Shown: positions 41,692-51,169, numbered from the stretch's first letter. The stretch is 64,000 nucleotides of DNA from Nocardia otitidiscaviarum NBRC 14405 (GCF_000308635.1 NZ_BAGD01000279.1:1-64000); one strand, 5' to 3'. Numbers and translations are program-made. Notes: a model not told the origin generated them from the sequence alone.

Positions 41692-42663
41692 ATGAGCGAT
41701 GTGGAATTTCGATCCGAAGAATTCACCTCCGATGACCAGGACCCTGCGGGGTCCTGGGACCAGTACCTCAAGGACAAACAGGGATCGGTCGGGTTGACGT
41801 TCCCTGGGGAGTTCCGGTCGAGGGCTTTCGCTCAATGGCTAGGTCCCATGCAGATGGTCAAATTCAGCACAGCCCCGCTCGACTATCGGCGTTCTGCCCG
41901 CAATATCCGCGCCGATGACGATGACCGCAGCTATCGGCTTCTCATCCCCTTGAGCGGGCACTTCACATTCGAGCAGGGAGACTCCCGGGAGTTCTTCTAC
42001 CCCGGCAAAGTCGGCTTCTTCCGGTGGCACCGCCCCCTGTTCATGACTCAGGACGACGAGGTCACCGCACTGATCCTCACCGTCGGCAAAGACGCGGTCG
42101 ATACACAATGCGCTGAGTCCGCACCACTTGCTCTGAACGAGAATCGCCCGCTGGTGCAAGCACTTCAGGGACAGGCCCGTCTGCTCGGCGAGGCCCAGGG
42201 CTGGACAGCAGCCGATTGGAGCGTCGCCTACAACAGCACGCTCGCGATCCTCAAGGGAGTCCTCAACCCAGACCCCGGTACCAAGCTGGGCACGCACGCG
42301 GACCTCGCCGAACGCGCCCGGCGGCTCATCGAATTGCACGCGAAAGACCCCGATGTGACCCCGGAGGCCATCGCCGCCATGATGGGCATCGGCGAGCGCA
42401 CGCTGTTCACAAGTCTCAAGCTCGCCGGATACCCTCCCCCGACGACGATGCTGCGCGAGGTCCGCGTCGAGCGCGCACACCAGCGAGTGCGGACCGCGCT
42501 GCCATTCAACACGGACAGAGTCGCGTTCGAGGAGGGTTTTCCGAGCCCCCGCGCTTTCCGGGAAGCCTATCGAGAGCGCTTCGGAATGAGCCCGAAACAG
42601 ATGCGCGAAAAACTGTTCGGTACCCCGGCTCGCAGCTCCGACAGTCCTGAGACGCAGGAGTGA
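41692..42663 (+). CDS. AraC-family transcriptional regulator
   Basis: This is a 323-residue regulator. The N-terminal cupin-like domain (RLLIPLSGHFTFEQGDSREF) should bind an effector. The C-terminal double HTH spans about 205-310 (VTPEAIAAMMGIGERTLFTS, VAFEEGFPSPRAFREAYRER, FGMSPKQMREKLF). It follows the terminator of the P450 pair. The 21-bp-spaced direct repeats inside the 35-bp inverted repeats upstream of the P450 genes fit AraC-type binding, so it probably activates that divergent pair. ATG at 41692. Confidence 0.88.
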   Translation: MSDVEFRSEEFTSDDQDPAGSWDQYLKDKQGSVGLTFPGEFRSRAFAQWLGPMQMVKFSTAPLDYRRSARNIRADDDDRSYRLLIPLSGHFTFEQGDSREFFYPGKVGFFRWHRPLFMTQDDEVTALILTVGKDAVDTQCAESAPLALNENRPLVQALQGQARLLGEAQGWTAADWSVAYNSTLAILKGVLNPDPGTKLGTHADLAERARRLIELHAKDPDVTPEAIAAMMGIGERTLFTSLKLAGYPPPTTMLREVRVERAHQRVRTALPFNTDRVAFEEGFPSPRAFREAYRERFGMSPKQMREKLFGTPARSSDSPETQE

Positions 42664-42746
42664 CGCAATAGCCACGCTGAGCCACACTCGAACTACTCTG
42701 GGATCCCTCAGCCATTGTTTCTCTCCAGCAAATCAGGGACAGCTCA

Positions 42747-43388
42747 ATGACATTGCGGACCCGCGCCGTCTGCCCTCGCGGTGCCACCCTCATCATCAGC
42801 GAAGTTGGACCGGCCCATGGTCGGCCGGTGCTGCTCAGTCCCCCACTGGATATCGGCCTACGAGCACTCCAGCCCGTCATGGAGGGGCTGGCATCACGGG
42901 GGTATCGGGTGTTCGCCGGTGATCACCGCGGTCAGGGAACGAACGCGGTGAAGCGCGGACACCTGGACATCACCCTGACCGGCATGACTGCCGATGCCAT
43001 GTCCGTCATCGACGGTCTGGGCCTGCGCAAACCGCACGTCGTCGGGCAGGGGCTAGGCGGACTGGTCGCGCTGGCGCTGGCGGCCTGGCGGCCCGATCTC
43101 ATCGCCTCGGCCACAGCGATCGCCGCGTCGGCCGAAGCCGACGACCATCGCGAGACCAGCGCAAGCATCCTCGATGATCTCCGTGGGTGCCGCCTGCCCG
43201 TGCTCGCTCTCTCCGGCGCAGGCGAGCGCCCCACCCCCCACCACATCAGCGGAGCCGCGGTTGCCGCCGTCCCGGGCGGGCGGCAGGTCACTAACGTGGC
43301 GCTGGGCCAGCTGGACGTACTGATCGAGCATCTCGAGGAGCAGTTCGCCATCGCTGATCACGCCAGCGGCGATGCCACCGATGGCTGA
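42747..43388 (+). CDS. Alpha/beta-hydrolase-fold protein without nucleophile
   Basis: This 213-residue protein has the alpha/beta-hydrolase pattern: RPVLLSPPLDIG (oxyanion strand), YRVFAGDHRGQGTN, then VVGQGLGGLVALALAAW. In the nucleophile elbow GxSxG the Ser is Gly (GQGLGG), so classical hydrolysis is not expected. It is also shorter than usual (about 270 aa). It may be a pseudoenzyme, a haloperoxidase-like scaffold or a decaying gene. ATG at 42747 lies 83 bp after the AraC gene. Confidence 0.75.
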   Translation: MTLRTRAVCPRGATLIISEVGPAHGRPVLLSPPLDIGLRALQPVMEGLASRGYRVFAGDHRGQGTNAVKRGHLDITLTGMTADAMSVIDGLGLRKPHVVGQGLGGLVALALAAWRPDLIASATAIAASAEADDHRETSASILDDLRGCRLPVLALSGAGERPTPHHISGAAVAAVPGGRQVTNVALGQLDVLIEHLEEQFAIADHASGDATDG

Positions 43389-43552
43389 GGACGCTCTCGA
43401 CGACCTGGCAGCCCCGACCGCTGACCACCACCACACCCATGGGAGTGAGCGGATCAACGAGGGCAGCGGGCATAATGGGCTGTGCCGCAGAATGATTCGT
43501 GCACCACGGCGAGCAGTTCGGGCACCGTGAACGAGCAACAAAGGATTACGAA

Positions 43553-43780
43553 ATGACTCCAGAGCCCATCGACTCCCGCGCCGCCGAACTTGCGCCACAC
43601 GAGACCGCCCGCCGGATCGCCGAGGCAGCGGAGCATCTCATGAACGACGAAGGCGACGTCTTCGCTGCGGAGGCCCTGATCATGTCCATTCCCCCCGGCA
43701 GTGCGGCTGACATCGCCCCCATCGGGGAATCCGGCGCTGGCGAACCAGGCGATGCGGCAACGGATCAGCCACGCGGGTAG
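43553..43780 (+). CDS. Small acidic hypothetical protein
   Basis: This 75-residue acidic protein (APHETARRIAEAAEHLMNDE) is predicted to be mostly helical. ATG at 43553 has AAGGA eight bases upstream, a good start. The tail (GESGAGEPGDAATDQPRG) is disordered. No homologous family is recognised and no neighbour indicates a role. Confidence 0.55.
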   Translation: MTPEPIDSRAAELAPHETARRIAEAAEHLMNDEGDVFAAEALIMSIPPGSAADIAPIGESGAGEPGDAATDQPRG

Positions 43781-43843
43781 TCGCAGATAGCCAGGTCGCC
43801 GCCAGCGGCGGGTCCGTCGTCGGATGACCGGGCCCGATGAAGC

Positions 43844-44596
43844 TCAGGGTTCGAACCATCGTGCGGCCCGTTCACGGACGGGCCAGAATCGCTCCGGCCG
43901 ATACGGGCCGCCCGCTGTAGTGGGGCACGGCGACCCGATGTGGTAGGGCAGCTCGCCATCGGCGTAGAGGTCGTCGACCTCCACCGGCGACAGCGCCCGC
44001 TCGCCCACCGCGCGGAAAGACCACCCGCCCGGGTTCGGCTCCCACCCGTCCGGGTCGATCTCGTACACGCGCCGCACGCTGCCGCCCACCGCGATCACCG
44101 CGTGCCGCGCGCACGTGCGCACATGTACCCCGACGCGCCACACACCCCGGTCCGCGTCGTACTGTGCGGGGACGCCCATCTCGCCGATTCCCGCGCGCGG
44201 ATCATCCTGCTGGGTCTCCTGCGCGCGGGCCTGGTGCGAAATGACCACGACGCAGTGGCAGATCGTCAAATCCCCCCACCGGTCGCGCGCGGCTTGATCG
44301 GTCAGCCCGGCCGCGCGCGCAAGATCCTCCTGTGTTGCGCCGTGCGCGAAAGCGTCCGCGGCGACCCGATTCTCGAGCGCCGACACCGCAGGCCGCAGGA
44401 CACCGGCCAGCTCGCCGAGCGCGGCGAGGTGAGTCATCCGCTGATCCGCGCCCGGCGAGATCTGGGTGTGCAGCTCGATCAGATCGAGTATCGCGCGGAT
44501 ACGCTCGATCGGCGCTGCGGGCAACCGATCGAACTCACCGTGCAGCAGCCTTAGCCGCGAACCCGCAGGCAACCGGCGACCGGGATCGGTACACAT
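43844..44596 (-). CDS. Hypothetical protein with HTH-like segment
   Basis: This is a 250-residue protein. A helical N-terminal half contains the HTH-like stretch HGATQEDLARAAGLTDQAAR, as in many actinobacterial proteins with a marginal DNA-binding motif. The C-terminal half is rich in Trp, Pro and Gly (RVYEIDPDGWEPNPGGWSFR), perhaps a small beta domain, with CARH and CPTT motifs that might bind metal. It lies alone between a plus-strand small gene and the acyl-CoA dehydrogenase-like gene. The role is unknown. Confidence 0.65.
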   Translation of the reverse strand: MCTDPGRRLPAGSRLRLLHGEFDRLPAAPIERIRAILDLIELHTQISPGADQRMTHLAALGELAGVLRPAVSALENRVAADAFAHGATQEDLARAAGLTDQAARDRWGDLTICHCVVVISHQARAQETQQDDPRAGIGEMGVPAQYDADRGVWRVGVHVRTCARHAVIAVGGSVRRVYEIDPDGWEPNPGGWSFRAVGERALSPVEVDDLYADGELPYHIGSPCPTTAGGPYRPERFWPVRERAARWFEP

Positions 44597-44692
44597 ACGG
44601 ACAGACTAGTCTGCGCCAGCTGGGCACGATGACCGTATGACGTTGTGCAGCAACGCCATACGGTTCTGATTCCATCGCGTGTGATGCAGCCT

Positions 44693-46528
44693 TCAGCGGC
44701 GTGCGCGGGTTCTGACGGCGGCGAATTGCTCGGCGTCCCAGCCGACGTGATCCATCCACGTCTGGATGTAGTCGCCGGTGAACAGCGGGCCAGGCAGCGC
44801 GGGGAGCGCGAACGCGGCTACCAGCGTGGGCAGCTGTTCGGCGATCACGCGCAGGTGGCGCGAGAGTTCGGTGGTGATCGCCGCCGCATACTGCGGTGTC
44901 AGGCGGCGGTTGGCGGTGTACCAGGTTCCGTGCGCCTCGATTCGACCCAGGGCGTAAGCCGCGGCCGCCGAAGCGGCGAGCTTGCGGGCGGTCGGGTCCG
45001 CGGTGGTGAACGCCGCCGTCGCCATGGCGGTGGCGGCCAGACGTTCGGCTGTCGCAGTGGCCAACTCGATGGCCGCCGAGTCGCGACCGAGAGCGCTGCC
45101 CGCTGCCTGGTGGCTGCCAGAACTCAACGCGGCGGCGATCATACGCTCACGATCGGCGAGCATCGCCACGTACCAGGGCAGCTGTGTCGGTGTGCCCGGC
45201 AGTTGCAGCGCGGTCAGAGCGCGGCCCTGTTTGCCCGCCGTCACCTGCATGATCTGGTTCTCGCCTTCGGCAGTCCGGATCGCGGCGAGGTTCCCGATCC
45301 AGTCGACGAGGTGATTGATACGCAGCGCGCCTTGAGCGGCTGCCCGGTCGCGGCACATCATCAGCACGTCGTTGGCGGTGTTGGACAGCAGCGGTTTGGC
45401 GAGCATCGACCACAACGCGTGCTCTGCGGCGGTGGCGGTGGAATCCGTGCGCAGATCACGCAGGCGGCGGCCGAGCACGCTGGTCGCATACACCGCGGCG
45501 AGCCCGGTGGCGAGATCCCGCTGCACCGCGTCGCGGTCGGCCATCAGCGTGCCGGAGCCGGGTCGCCGTTGGCGGCTGTAGTTCACCAGTCCGGCCAAAC
45601 CTGCGCGGGCGCTGGCGATAGCAGCATTGGCGAGGTCGAGGCGGCCGTTGCCGAGAACGCTGATCGCGCGGTGGAAGCGGCTGCGCGGCGGTAGATCGCA
45701 GCTGAAATTCCCGTCGGCGTCAATCTGCGCCCAATCCCCGCCTAGTAGGGCTTCGCGAGGTAGCCATACCCCGTCGAACTTGATCAAGGCGTGGTCCATG
45801 GGCGCGGAGTCCTTGTCGGGCAGCCGGACTACACGCACGCCCTCGGCCAGCCCCTCACGCGTCCGCAGCTTCAGCAGGAAGGGCAGCACGCCTTCGTCTC
45901 GCCCGCCAACGATGAGTCGTGCGGTGACCACGACTGTTTTCGGCACGCGAACGTCGGCAACATTAGGCATGAACTTGATGGCCTCGGCGGCCGGGGTGGT
46001 CAGCCGGAAGCCGCCGGTGGCCGGTTCCCAGGTGGCGGTGGTCTGATGATCGGCGCCGTTGGTGCCGCCGAGTTCGGTCAGCATCAACACGCCCAGAGCC
46101 TCAGCGGTGTCCAACTCGGCCAGACACTCTTGCTGGTAGCGAGATCCGTTGCCCAGAGCAAGAATTGCGCCGATCGCCAGGTCGAAATGGCCGGTGAGGA
46201 CGAGCAGCAATCTGGGCGCAGCGATCTGCGCCCAGTCACACAGCGCCCCGCGCAGTTGGGCATCGGCGGCGATCTCGCGGGCCGGACGGCCCAGCCCCGC
46301 GATGACCGCGCGCAGCAGGGCCGGGGCGTGTTCTGCTTGTTGCGCGAAAGTGAGGCCGGAGGTGGGCTGGTCGGCCAAGCCGGCGACGATGTCACGGACC
46401 CGGGTGTGCATCGCGATGTGCTCGCCGAAGATCACCCCCTGTAATGCTGCGACGGTGGCAGCGGAATCGGTGTGCCGCAGCGGTGGTTCGGCGAAGGTTC
46501 CGTCGACGGGAAGATCTGTCGTGGTCAT
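44693..46528 (-). CDS. Acyl-CoA dehydrogenase/oxidase-like flavoprotein
   Basis: This 611-residue protein resembles acyl-CoA oxidases. GVLMLTELGGTNGADHQTTA is the flavin-contact strand, FMPNVADVRVPKTVVVTARL the beta domain, and HRAISVLGNGRLDLANAAIA the helical domain start. The C-terminal half is helix-rich as in peroxisomal-type oxidases. The usual catalytic Glu cannot be placed with certainty. ATG at 46528 follows AGGTGAG by five bases; GTG at 46537 is possible. It faces away from the AraC/P450 group but lies 150 bp upstream-adjacent to the second CYP157-like gene on the same strand. Confidence 0.78.
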   Translation of the reverse strand: MTTTDLPVDGTFAEPPLRHTDSAATVAALQGVIFGEHIAMHTRVRDIVAGLADQPTSGLTFAQQAEHAPALLRAVIAGLGRPAREIAADAQLRGALCDWAQIAAPRLLLVLTGHFDLAIGAILALGNGSRYQQECLAELDTAEALGVLMLTELGGTNGADHQTTATWEPATGGFRLTTPAAEAIKFMPNVADVRVPKTVVVTARLIVGGRDEGVLPFLLKLRTREGLAEGVRVVRLPDKDSAPMDHALIKFDGVWLPREALLGGDWAQIDADGNFSCDLPPRSRFHRAISVLGNGRLDLANAAIASARAGLAGLVNYSRQRRPGSGTLMADRDAVQRDLATGLAAVYATSVLGRRLRDLRTDSTATAAEHALWSMLAKPLLSNTANDVLMMCRDRAAAQGALRINHLVDWIGNLAAIRTAEGENQIMQVTAGKQGRALTALQLPGTPTQLPWYVAMLADRERMIAAALSSGSHQAAGSALGRDSAAIELATATAERLAATAMATAAFTTADPTARKLAASAAAAYALGRIEAHGTWYTANRRLTPQYAAAITTELSRHLRVIAEQLPTLVAAFALPALPGPLFTGDYIQTWMDHVGWDAEQFAAVRTRARR

Positions 46529-46678
46529 GGCACTCACCTATCTTGCGATGCTGCCCGTGCCGCTCGAATGGTGGGGCGCGGCACGTTCAATTGTTACTTT
46601 TCGGACCATTTGCCGGTGGGCTTCCGGGCCGACTGGGAGGCGGGTTGTGTGTGGGGGGCTATCGCCGGTGTGAGGTTG

Positions 46679-47935
46679 TCACCGGATGTGCAGCCGAGGG
46701 GATGGAGGGAAGGTGACGGGGAGCGCCTCGAGTGCGCGGTGGAACGGCCCGGGCCGCCATGTGAGGCCCTCCGGCGCGACGGCGAGCGCGAGTTCGGGCA
46801 GCGCGTCGAGCAACTGGTCGATGGCGTCGCGGGCGATCAGCTGCGACACCGAGCGAGCGTTCGACGGACACGCGTGCGGGCCCGTCCCCCACCCCAGATG
46901 CCAACCGTTGCCAGCGTATTCACCGGTGTTGATCTCGGGACTGTTGTTGCAGGCCGCCATGCTGGTGATCACCGGCTGGTCGACCGGCAGCCACACGCCG
47001 TCGACCAGCATCGGCTGGCGCGGGTAGGTCAGGCAGTAGTTGGCCAACGGCGGGTCGGTGGTCAGGATCTCGTCGAGCACCGACTGCGTTGAAGGTGGGA
47101 AGCCGTTGATGGCGCTGAACCGATGCGCGTCGGTGAGCATCAGCAGCAGACTATTGGCGATGAGGTTCTGCGGGATCTCGATCCCGGCGCTGTAGCAGGT
47201 GACGAGCTGGTGGATCATCTCGAGATCGGTCAACCGGGAGGGGTGCTGGACCAGCCGCGTGGCGATATCGTCACCAGGCTCACGGCGCTTGAGATGAGTG
47301 AGTTCGAGCAGTGCCGAATCGAGCATGTTGTTGACCGTTGCGGTGTCAACACCCTCGAACAGAGCCGCACTGGCGGCCGCGACCCGCTCGCCGATCTCCG
47401 GCGGGCACCCGATGATCTCGTTAAGCACGGAGAACACCAGCGGCAAGCAGTACTGCGCCAACAGATCCGCAGATCCGTCGGCACAGAAGCTATTGATGAT
47501 CGCGACGGCGTTCCGCTCCACATTGGCACGCAGCCCGTGCAGATCGACCCCGCGCAGCGCATCGTTGGTCGCCTGGCGGTAGCGGTGGTGGTCGGCGGTA
47601 TTGCCGTTGGTACGCAGGGCGTTCGGCCGCCATTCGATCATGGGCATGATCGGCAGGTTCGCCGGCACGGTCTTCTGCCACGCCCGCGGATCAGCGGAGA
47701 AGTGCTCAGGGTCATTGAGGATGCGGACCGCGGTGTGATACCCGATCACCAAGGTGGCCGAGATTCCGGGCCAGAGCTCGACCGGAACCAAAGTACCGTA
47801 GCGTGATCGCATCTCGCGGTACGCGGCATGCGGATCGGCCGCGAACTCGGGGGTGTAGAGCGGCACTCGCGGTCCGAGCTGCTCAACCGCCAGGGTCGGA
47901 GTGTCGTCGTCGTGTTGGTGGACGATGTATTGCAC
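46679..47935 (-). CDS. CYP157-like P450 lacking ExxR (copy 2)
   Basis: This 418-residue paralogue of the P450 at 39088-40323 has the same layout: ATLVIGYHTAVRILNDPEHF, K-helix DEILTTDPPLANY (ExxR changed to ExxT), YPRQPMLVDGVWLP, and haem loop TGPHACPSNARS. The axial Cys is kept. GTG at 47935 has GGGAGA about six bases upstream. Unlike copy 1 it has no CYP154-like partner; the acyl-CoA dehydrogenase-like gene follows on the same strand. Such P450s may have lost normal oxygen activation or use a different structural core. Confidence 0.82.
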   Translation of the reverse strand: MQYIVHQHDDDTPTLAVEQLGPRVPLYTPEFAADPHAAYREMRSRYGTLVPVELWPGISATLVIGYHTAVRILNDPEHFSADPRAWQKTVPANLPIMPMIEWRPNALRTNGNTADHHRYRQATNDALRGVDLHGLRANVERNAVAIINSFCADGSADLLAQYCLPLVFSVLNEIIGCPPEIGERVAAASAALFEGVDTATVNNMLDSALLELTHLKRREPGDDIATRLVQHPSRLTDLEMIHQLVTCYSAGIEIPQNLIANSLLLMLTDAHRFSAINGFPPSTQSVLDEILTTDPPLANYCLTYPRQPMLVDGVWLPVDQPVITSMAACNNSPEINTGEYAGNGWHLGWGTGPHACPSNARSVSQLIARDAIDQLLDALPELALAVAPEGLTWRPGPFHRALEALPVTFPPSPRLHIR

Positions 47936-48131
47936 AGGGGGTCTCCCGTAGAAGGGTGCATGAGTGGGAAGCGGTGGGATGTCCGTCGATGACGAAGGAC
48001 GGCACCGCAGGAACGGACGTGTGCTCCACGGCAACTTGAGCTGCGGGGGCACTGCGAGCGAGCTGGTCGAGCGCTTCTTCCACGACGGTCGCTACCGACG
48101 TGGTGGGGCAGTGATGGGAACCCGCACCCAA
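47883..48131 (-). CDS. Possible small leader-type ORF before P450 copy 2
   Basis: This 82-codon frame with a TTG start overlaps the P450 start by 53 bp. The segment VATVVEEALDQLARSAPAAQ is helical and uses mostly G/C third positions. The last part is Arg/Pro-rich. No SD-supported ATG exists and no family is recognised, so it may be spurious. It is listed because the codon pattern is better than that of other frames in this gap. Confidence 0.25.
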   Translation of the reverse strand: MGAGSHHCPTTSVATVVEEALDQLARSAPAAQVAVEHTSVPAVPSFVIDGHPTASHSCTLLRETPCAIHRPPTRRRHSDPGG

Positions 48132-48475
48132 GGCCAGATTCCTCTCTGTGCCGTGCCGTGCCCGACGCGATCAAGCACGATGCTGGACCGATTGCCCTCG
48201 GCGTGCCGGATACGTTCGATTCAGCTCAGTTAGCTAGCGCCGCTTGATGTTACCGATCGGAGCTACCGCGCGCACCGCCAACGAGTGAAGAGCAACACCG
48301 CCGCATCGCACTGTTCATCGCCCCCACCCGCTCACCGACCTGCCGGTATCCGCGCCGTCGGCCAGGTGGTAGGTCCGAGGATCGTTGGAGGGACCGAGAT
48401 GTCGCCGCGAATCGGTTAACCAACATCAGCGTGTCGCGGCGCGCTGCATGGCCCGCCCGTGCAAGGATGTTCGGC
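48132..48475. other. Non-coding stretch upstream of small DNA-binding gene
   Basis: I see no convincing gene, strong hairpin or repeat in this 344-bp stretch. It separates the redox island from the replication region and may contain the promoter of the gene at 48476. Confidence 0.4.
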
Positions 48476-48736
48476 ATGGCTGGGAAGAAACAGCTGCCGT
48501 ACACGCGCAAAACGTTCGGCTTCAAACTGCACCCGAATGTCGACAAACTGATCGACGATCTCGCCGCGCAGAAAACCGGCGGCGACCGCAGTAGGTGGCT
48601 GACGTTGATGGTGTCGGAGCAGAGCGGAACCCCGGTCGATGAGCTGCTCGTGCCGGACGACAAGAACCAGACGGCCATGCCGCCGTCGACCGGCGAGAAG
48701 AAGGCCAGCTCACGCAAGCGGAAGTCGGTCGCCTGA
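48476..48736 (+). CDS. Small basic DNA-binding-type protein
   Basis: This 86-residue protein has a basic N-terminus (MAGKKQLPYTRKTFGFKLHP) and a helical pair (VDKLIDDLAAQKTGGDRSRW, LTLMVSEQSG) that recalls ribbon-helix-helix proteins. The Lys/Ser-rich tail is disordered. ATG at 48476 has AAGGA eight bases upstream. It lies just ahead of the rep gene and may control plasmid copy number. The fold is inferred. Confidence 0.6.
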   Translation: MAGKKQLPYTRKTFGFKLHPNVDKLIDDLAAQKTGGDRSRWLTLMVSEQSGTPVDELLVPDDKNQTAMPPSTGEKKASSRKRKSVA

Positions 48737-48838
48737 GATGGTGGCAGACGCGATGTAGGACGCGAGCCACCCAGCCCGTAGATGTTTGCGGGTTCTAACT
48801 GAATAACGACCTTGGGCCGAACCAGCCGAAGAATGGCT

Positions 48839-48875
48839 GAGGGCCCTCGCGCCTTGGACAAGTGCGAGAGCCCTC
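48839..48875. promoter_or_regulatory. Hairpin in front of rep gene
   Basis: Arms GAGGGCCCTCGC (48839-48850) and GCGAGAGCCCTC (48864-48875) pair with one mismatch around a 13-base loop, followed by AATAA. It lies 103 bp after the small DNA-binding gene and 84 bp before the rep start. It may terminate the first gene or attenuate rep transcription. Confidence 0.5.
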
Positions 48876-48958
48876 AATAAAGCCTCAGGGGAGAGCTGCA
48901 ACCCTACTCCCCATCTTGGTAAGGCCCCTCAGCAACCCATAGACCAAGGACAAGTCTT

Positions 48959-51169
48959 TTGCTGAAGGAACCTAGGGTCGATGGTACCGCACTGCCAAAA
49001 TCCAGCGCTACTGGATCGGTTCGTGTCGGTACGCCTGTGACCCCCCTGACACAAACAGTCAGCGAATCCACGCTGACCCTCAGCACCGAGAGCGGCGCTC
49101 TTGGTGAGCCGGCCGACGAGGCCGCAGCACGTGCCCTGTGGGCCGCCTTGACCGTGTACATCGCGGGCCGGGCGTGGATGCGGCTGTACGTGCCGCCCGC
49201 CCATCGTGGCGCGAAGGGCAAATACGACGACGCCAAGCGGCTAACGACCCGCAATCTGCCCGATCGGCCCGCAGCGGTGTGCATCTACGACGGCACCGGC
49301 CGTACCGGCGTGCTCGTGTTCGATTTCGACCCCAAGCCGCGGAACGGCTCTGCGGCCGCATGGGCCGAAGCACGCGCCGCCGTGGAACGCGACGCCGCGC
49401 AGCTGATCAGCTGGGTACGGCAGGCCGGTGGGCAGGTGGTCGCTGATCGCAGTCCGCGCGGCGGCATCCATGTGTATGTCCCTCTCGCTATGGGCGAGAG
49501 GCTGCGGTGTGCCTCGTTGCGGCCGTTGTATCGGCAGCTTCAACGACTGCTGCCGTCACTCGACATCAAGCCGATGGATGGCGAAAAGCAGGGATGCATC
49601 ACGCCGCCCGGTGCCCGCTGCAAAGGCGGCGGATTCCGCACCCTCTACGGCGGGATGAGCGTGGCCGACGCTGTCGCTGCGTTCAAAACCCGTTCCGTGC
49701 CCCGGCTCGTCGCTCATCTACGAGCCCTCCTCGCCGACGAGGGCGAACTCGACGTACCCGAGACCACCGACGAGTTCCCGGTCGTGCCTGCGGTCGTCGA
49801 GCGTATCGGCGCCGACGAGCGTTTGCCCGCAGATCTGGTGACCGCGAGAGCCCTTCGGCCATGGGTTCCGGCCTTCCTGCGCTACGGCACGGTGCCCGAG
49901 CTGACCGACCCGGCCGGAGACCCGTGGACGCCCAGCCATGCGCGGCTGTCAGTGCTCAACCAGCACGCCGCACGCGGCTGGAGCCTCGCAGATATCCGAG
50001 CCACCAAGACCGATCCGGACTGGGCCGCGTTCTGGGCCGCCTACGCGTGCCGCAACGACCGAGTGAGGCGCCTGCGCGGGGATTGGGAGCGTGCCTTCGC
50101 CGCTGCCAAGACTCGCATGAGCAGCAAGGCGGAAAAATCGTCTCAACCCGCCCATGAATCCAACCAAGTGCACACAGGGGGGTTGGGGGACCTCCGAGAT
50201 CTACGCTGGAAGCTCGCTGCCGCCCGCAAGTGGGTCCTGCTGTGCGGGGAGTTCCCCGGCCGCCAGCAATGGACAGCCCTGATCGTGGTGACGGCGCTCG
50301 CGGCGGCGCTGTCGATGACCGGAGGAGACTCTGCCGCCGTGGGCAAGCGCTGGTTGTCGGTCGCGGCCGGTCTGTGCGGGGAGGAAGCCGTCAGCACCGT
50401 CCTGCGCAAACTGCGGTCCACGCCGGGGTCGCCGGTCCGGTTTCTGTCCCGCTGGGACGCCCGCTCGCACTGCGGAGACCGCTATACCCTGGTCTCCCCT
50501 CGCTTGGAGGGCACGATCGTGCGAGCGGCGGACTGGGAGGCCCTGGCGGCGCGTCCGGAGCCGCTCGAGGCGATCTGGACCGAACTCGGGTTTGCGTCCT
50601 GGTGGGTGTACACCGTCTTGCAGGCCATCGAGCCCGGATTCGGCGAGACGGTGGCACCGGAGGAATTGGCGGCGGCCGCCCGCGTGAGCCTGAGTACGGT
50701 GCATCGCGCCAGCCGCCGACTTCAGCAGGCCGGCCTGGTCGACTTCGGTCACGGATGGATCGCGCGGTCCGGGCGTTCACCGCGGCGGGTGCCGGACCTC
50801 AGCGCGCGAACCGAACAGCGCCGCGCTGACCGGATCGTCCGTCACCAGCGCGAACGCGCTGAGTTCTGGAGCTTCTGGGATCTCGTCACCGCCAACTACG
50901 ACGCCCGCGAGATCAGTGGCTACACCAGTGTCGAGGAGGTGAACCGGGAGACCGACGACTACCTAGCGGCCGCCTTCCCCGACGTGCGACCACCAGACGA
51001 CGACGGCGGCGGCGATGACCTGGCCGCACTCACCCTGCTCCAGCTCGAGCTCGGTGCCGAGATCATCGACAACGCCCCAGAACAGCGGGTGATGCCCGCT
51101 GTCGGGCAGGGTCAGGGCTTCACACGCACGTACGGGATGGCGGACCTGTCGGGCCCGCCGTCGCGGTGA
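48959..51169 (+). CDS. Replication protein with primase-polymerase-type domain
   Basis: This is a 736-residue protein. The N-terminal third carries archaeo-eukaryotic primase features: GVLVFDFDPKP (acidic motif I, about residue 121), DRSPRGGIHVYVPL (motif II His) and LDIKPMD (motif III Asp). The C-terminal half has a winged-helix-like segment (AAAARVSLSTVHRASRRLQQ) suited to origin binding, and an acidic tail (PPDDDGGGDD). Such proteins act as replication initiators on actinobacterial plasmids. The likely start is TTG at 48959 with AAGGA eight bases upstream; a weak start may limit copy number. It overlaps the convergent gene by 58 bp. Confidence 0.78.
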   Translation: MLKEPRVDGTALPKSSATGSVRVGTPVTPLTQTVSESTLTLSTESGALGEPADEAAARALWAALTVYIAGRAWMRLYVPPAHRGAKGKYDDAKRLTTRNLPDRPAAVCIYDGTGRTGVLVFDFDPKPRNGSAAAWAEARAAVERDAAQLISWVRQAGGQVVADRSPRGGIHVYVPLAMGERLRCASLRPLYRQLQRLLPSLDIKPMDGEKQGCITPPGARCKGGGFRTLYGGMSVADAVAAFKTRSVPRLVAHLRALLADEGELDVPETTDEFPVVPAVVERIGADERLPADLVTARALRPWVPAFLRYGTVPELTDPAGDPWTPSHARLSVLNQHAARGWSLADIRATKTDPDWAAFWAAYACRNDRVRRLRGDWERAFAAAKTRMSSKAEKSSQPAHESNQVHTGGLGDLRDLRWKLAAARKWVLLCGEFPGRQQWTALIVVTALAAALSMTGGDSAAVGKRWLSVAAGLCGEEAVSTVLRKLRSTPGSPVRFLSRWDARSHCGDRYTLVSPRLEGTIVRAADWEALAARPEPLEAIWTELGFASWWVYTVLQAIEPGFGETVAPEELAAAARVSLSTVHRASRRLQQAGLVDFGHGWIARSGRSPRRVPDLSARTEQRRADRIVRHQRERAEFWSFWDLVTANYDAREISGYTSVEEVNRETDDYLAAAFPDVRPPDDDGGGDDLAALTLLQLELGAEIIDNAPEQRVMPAVGQGQGFTRTYGMADLSGPPSR

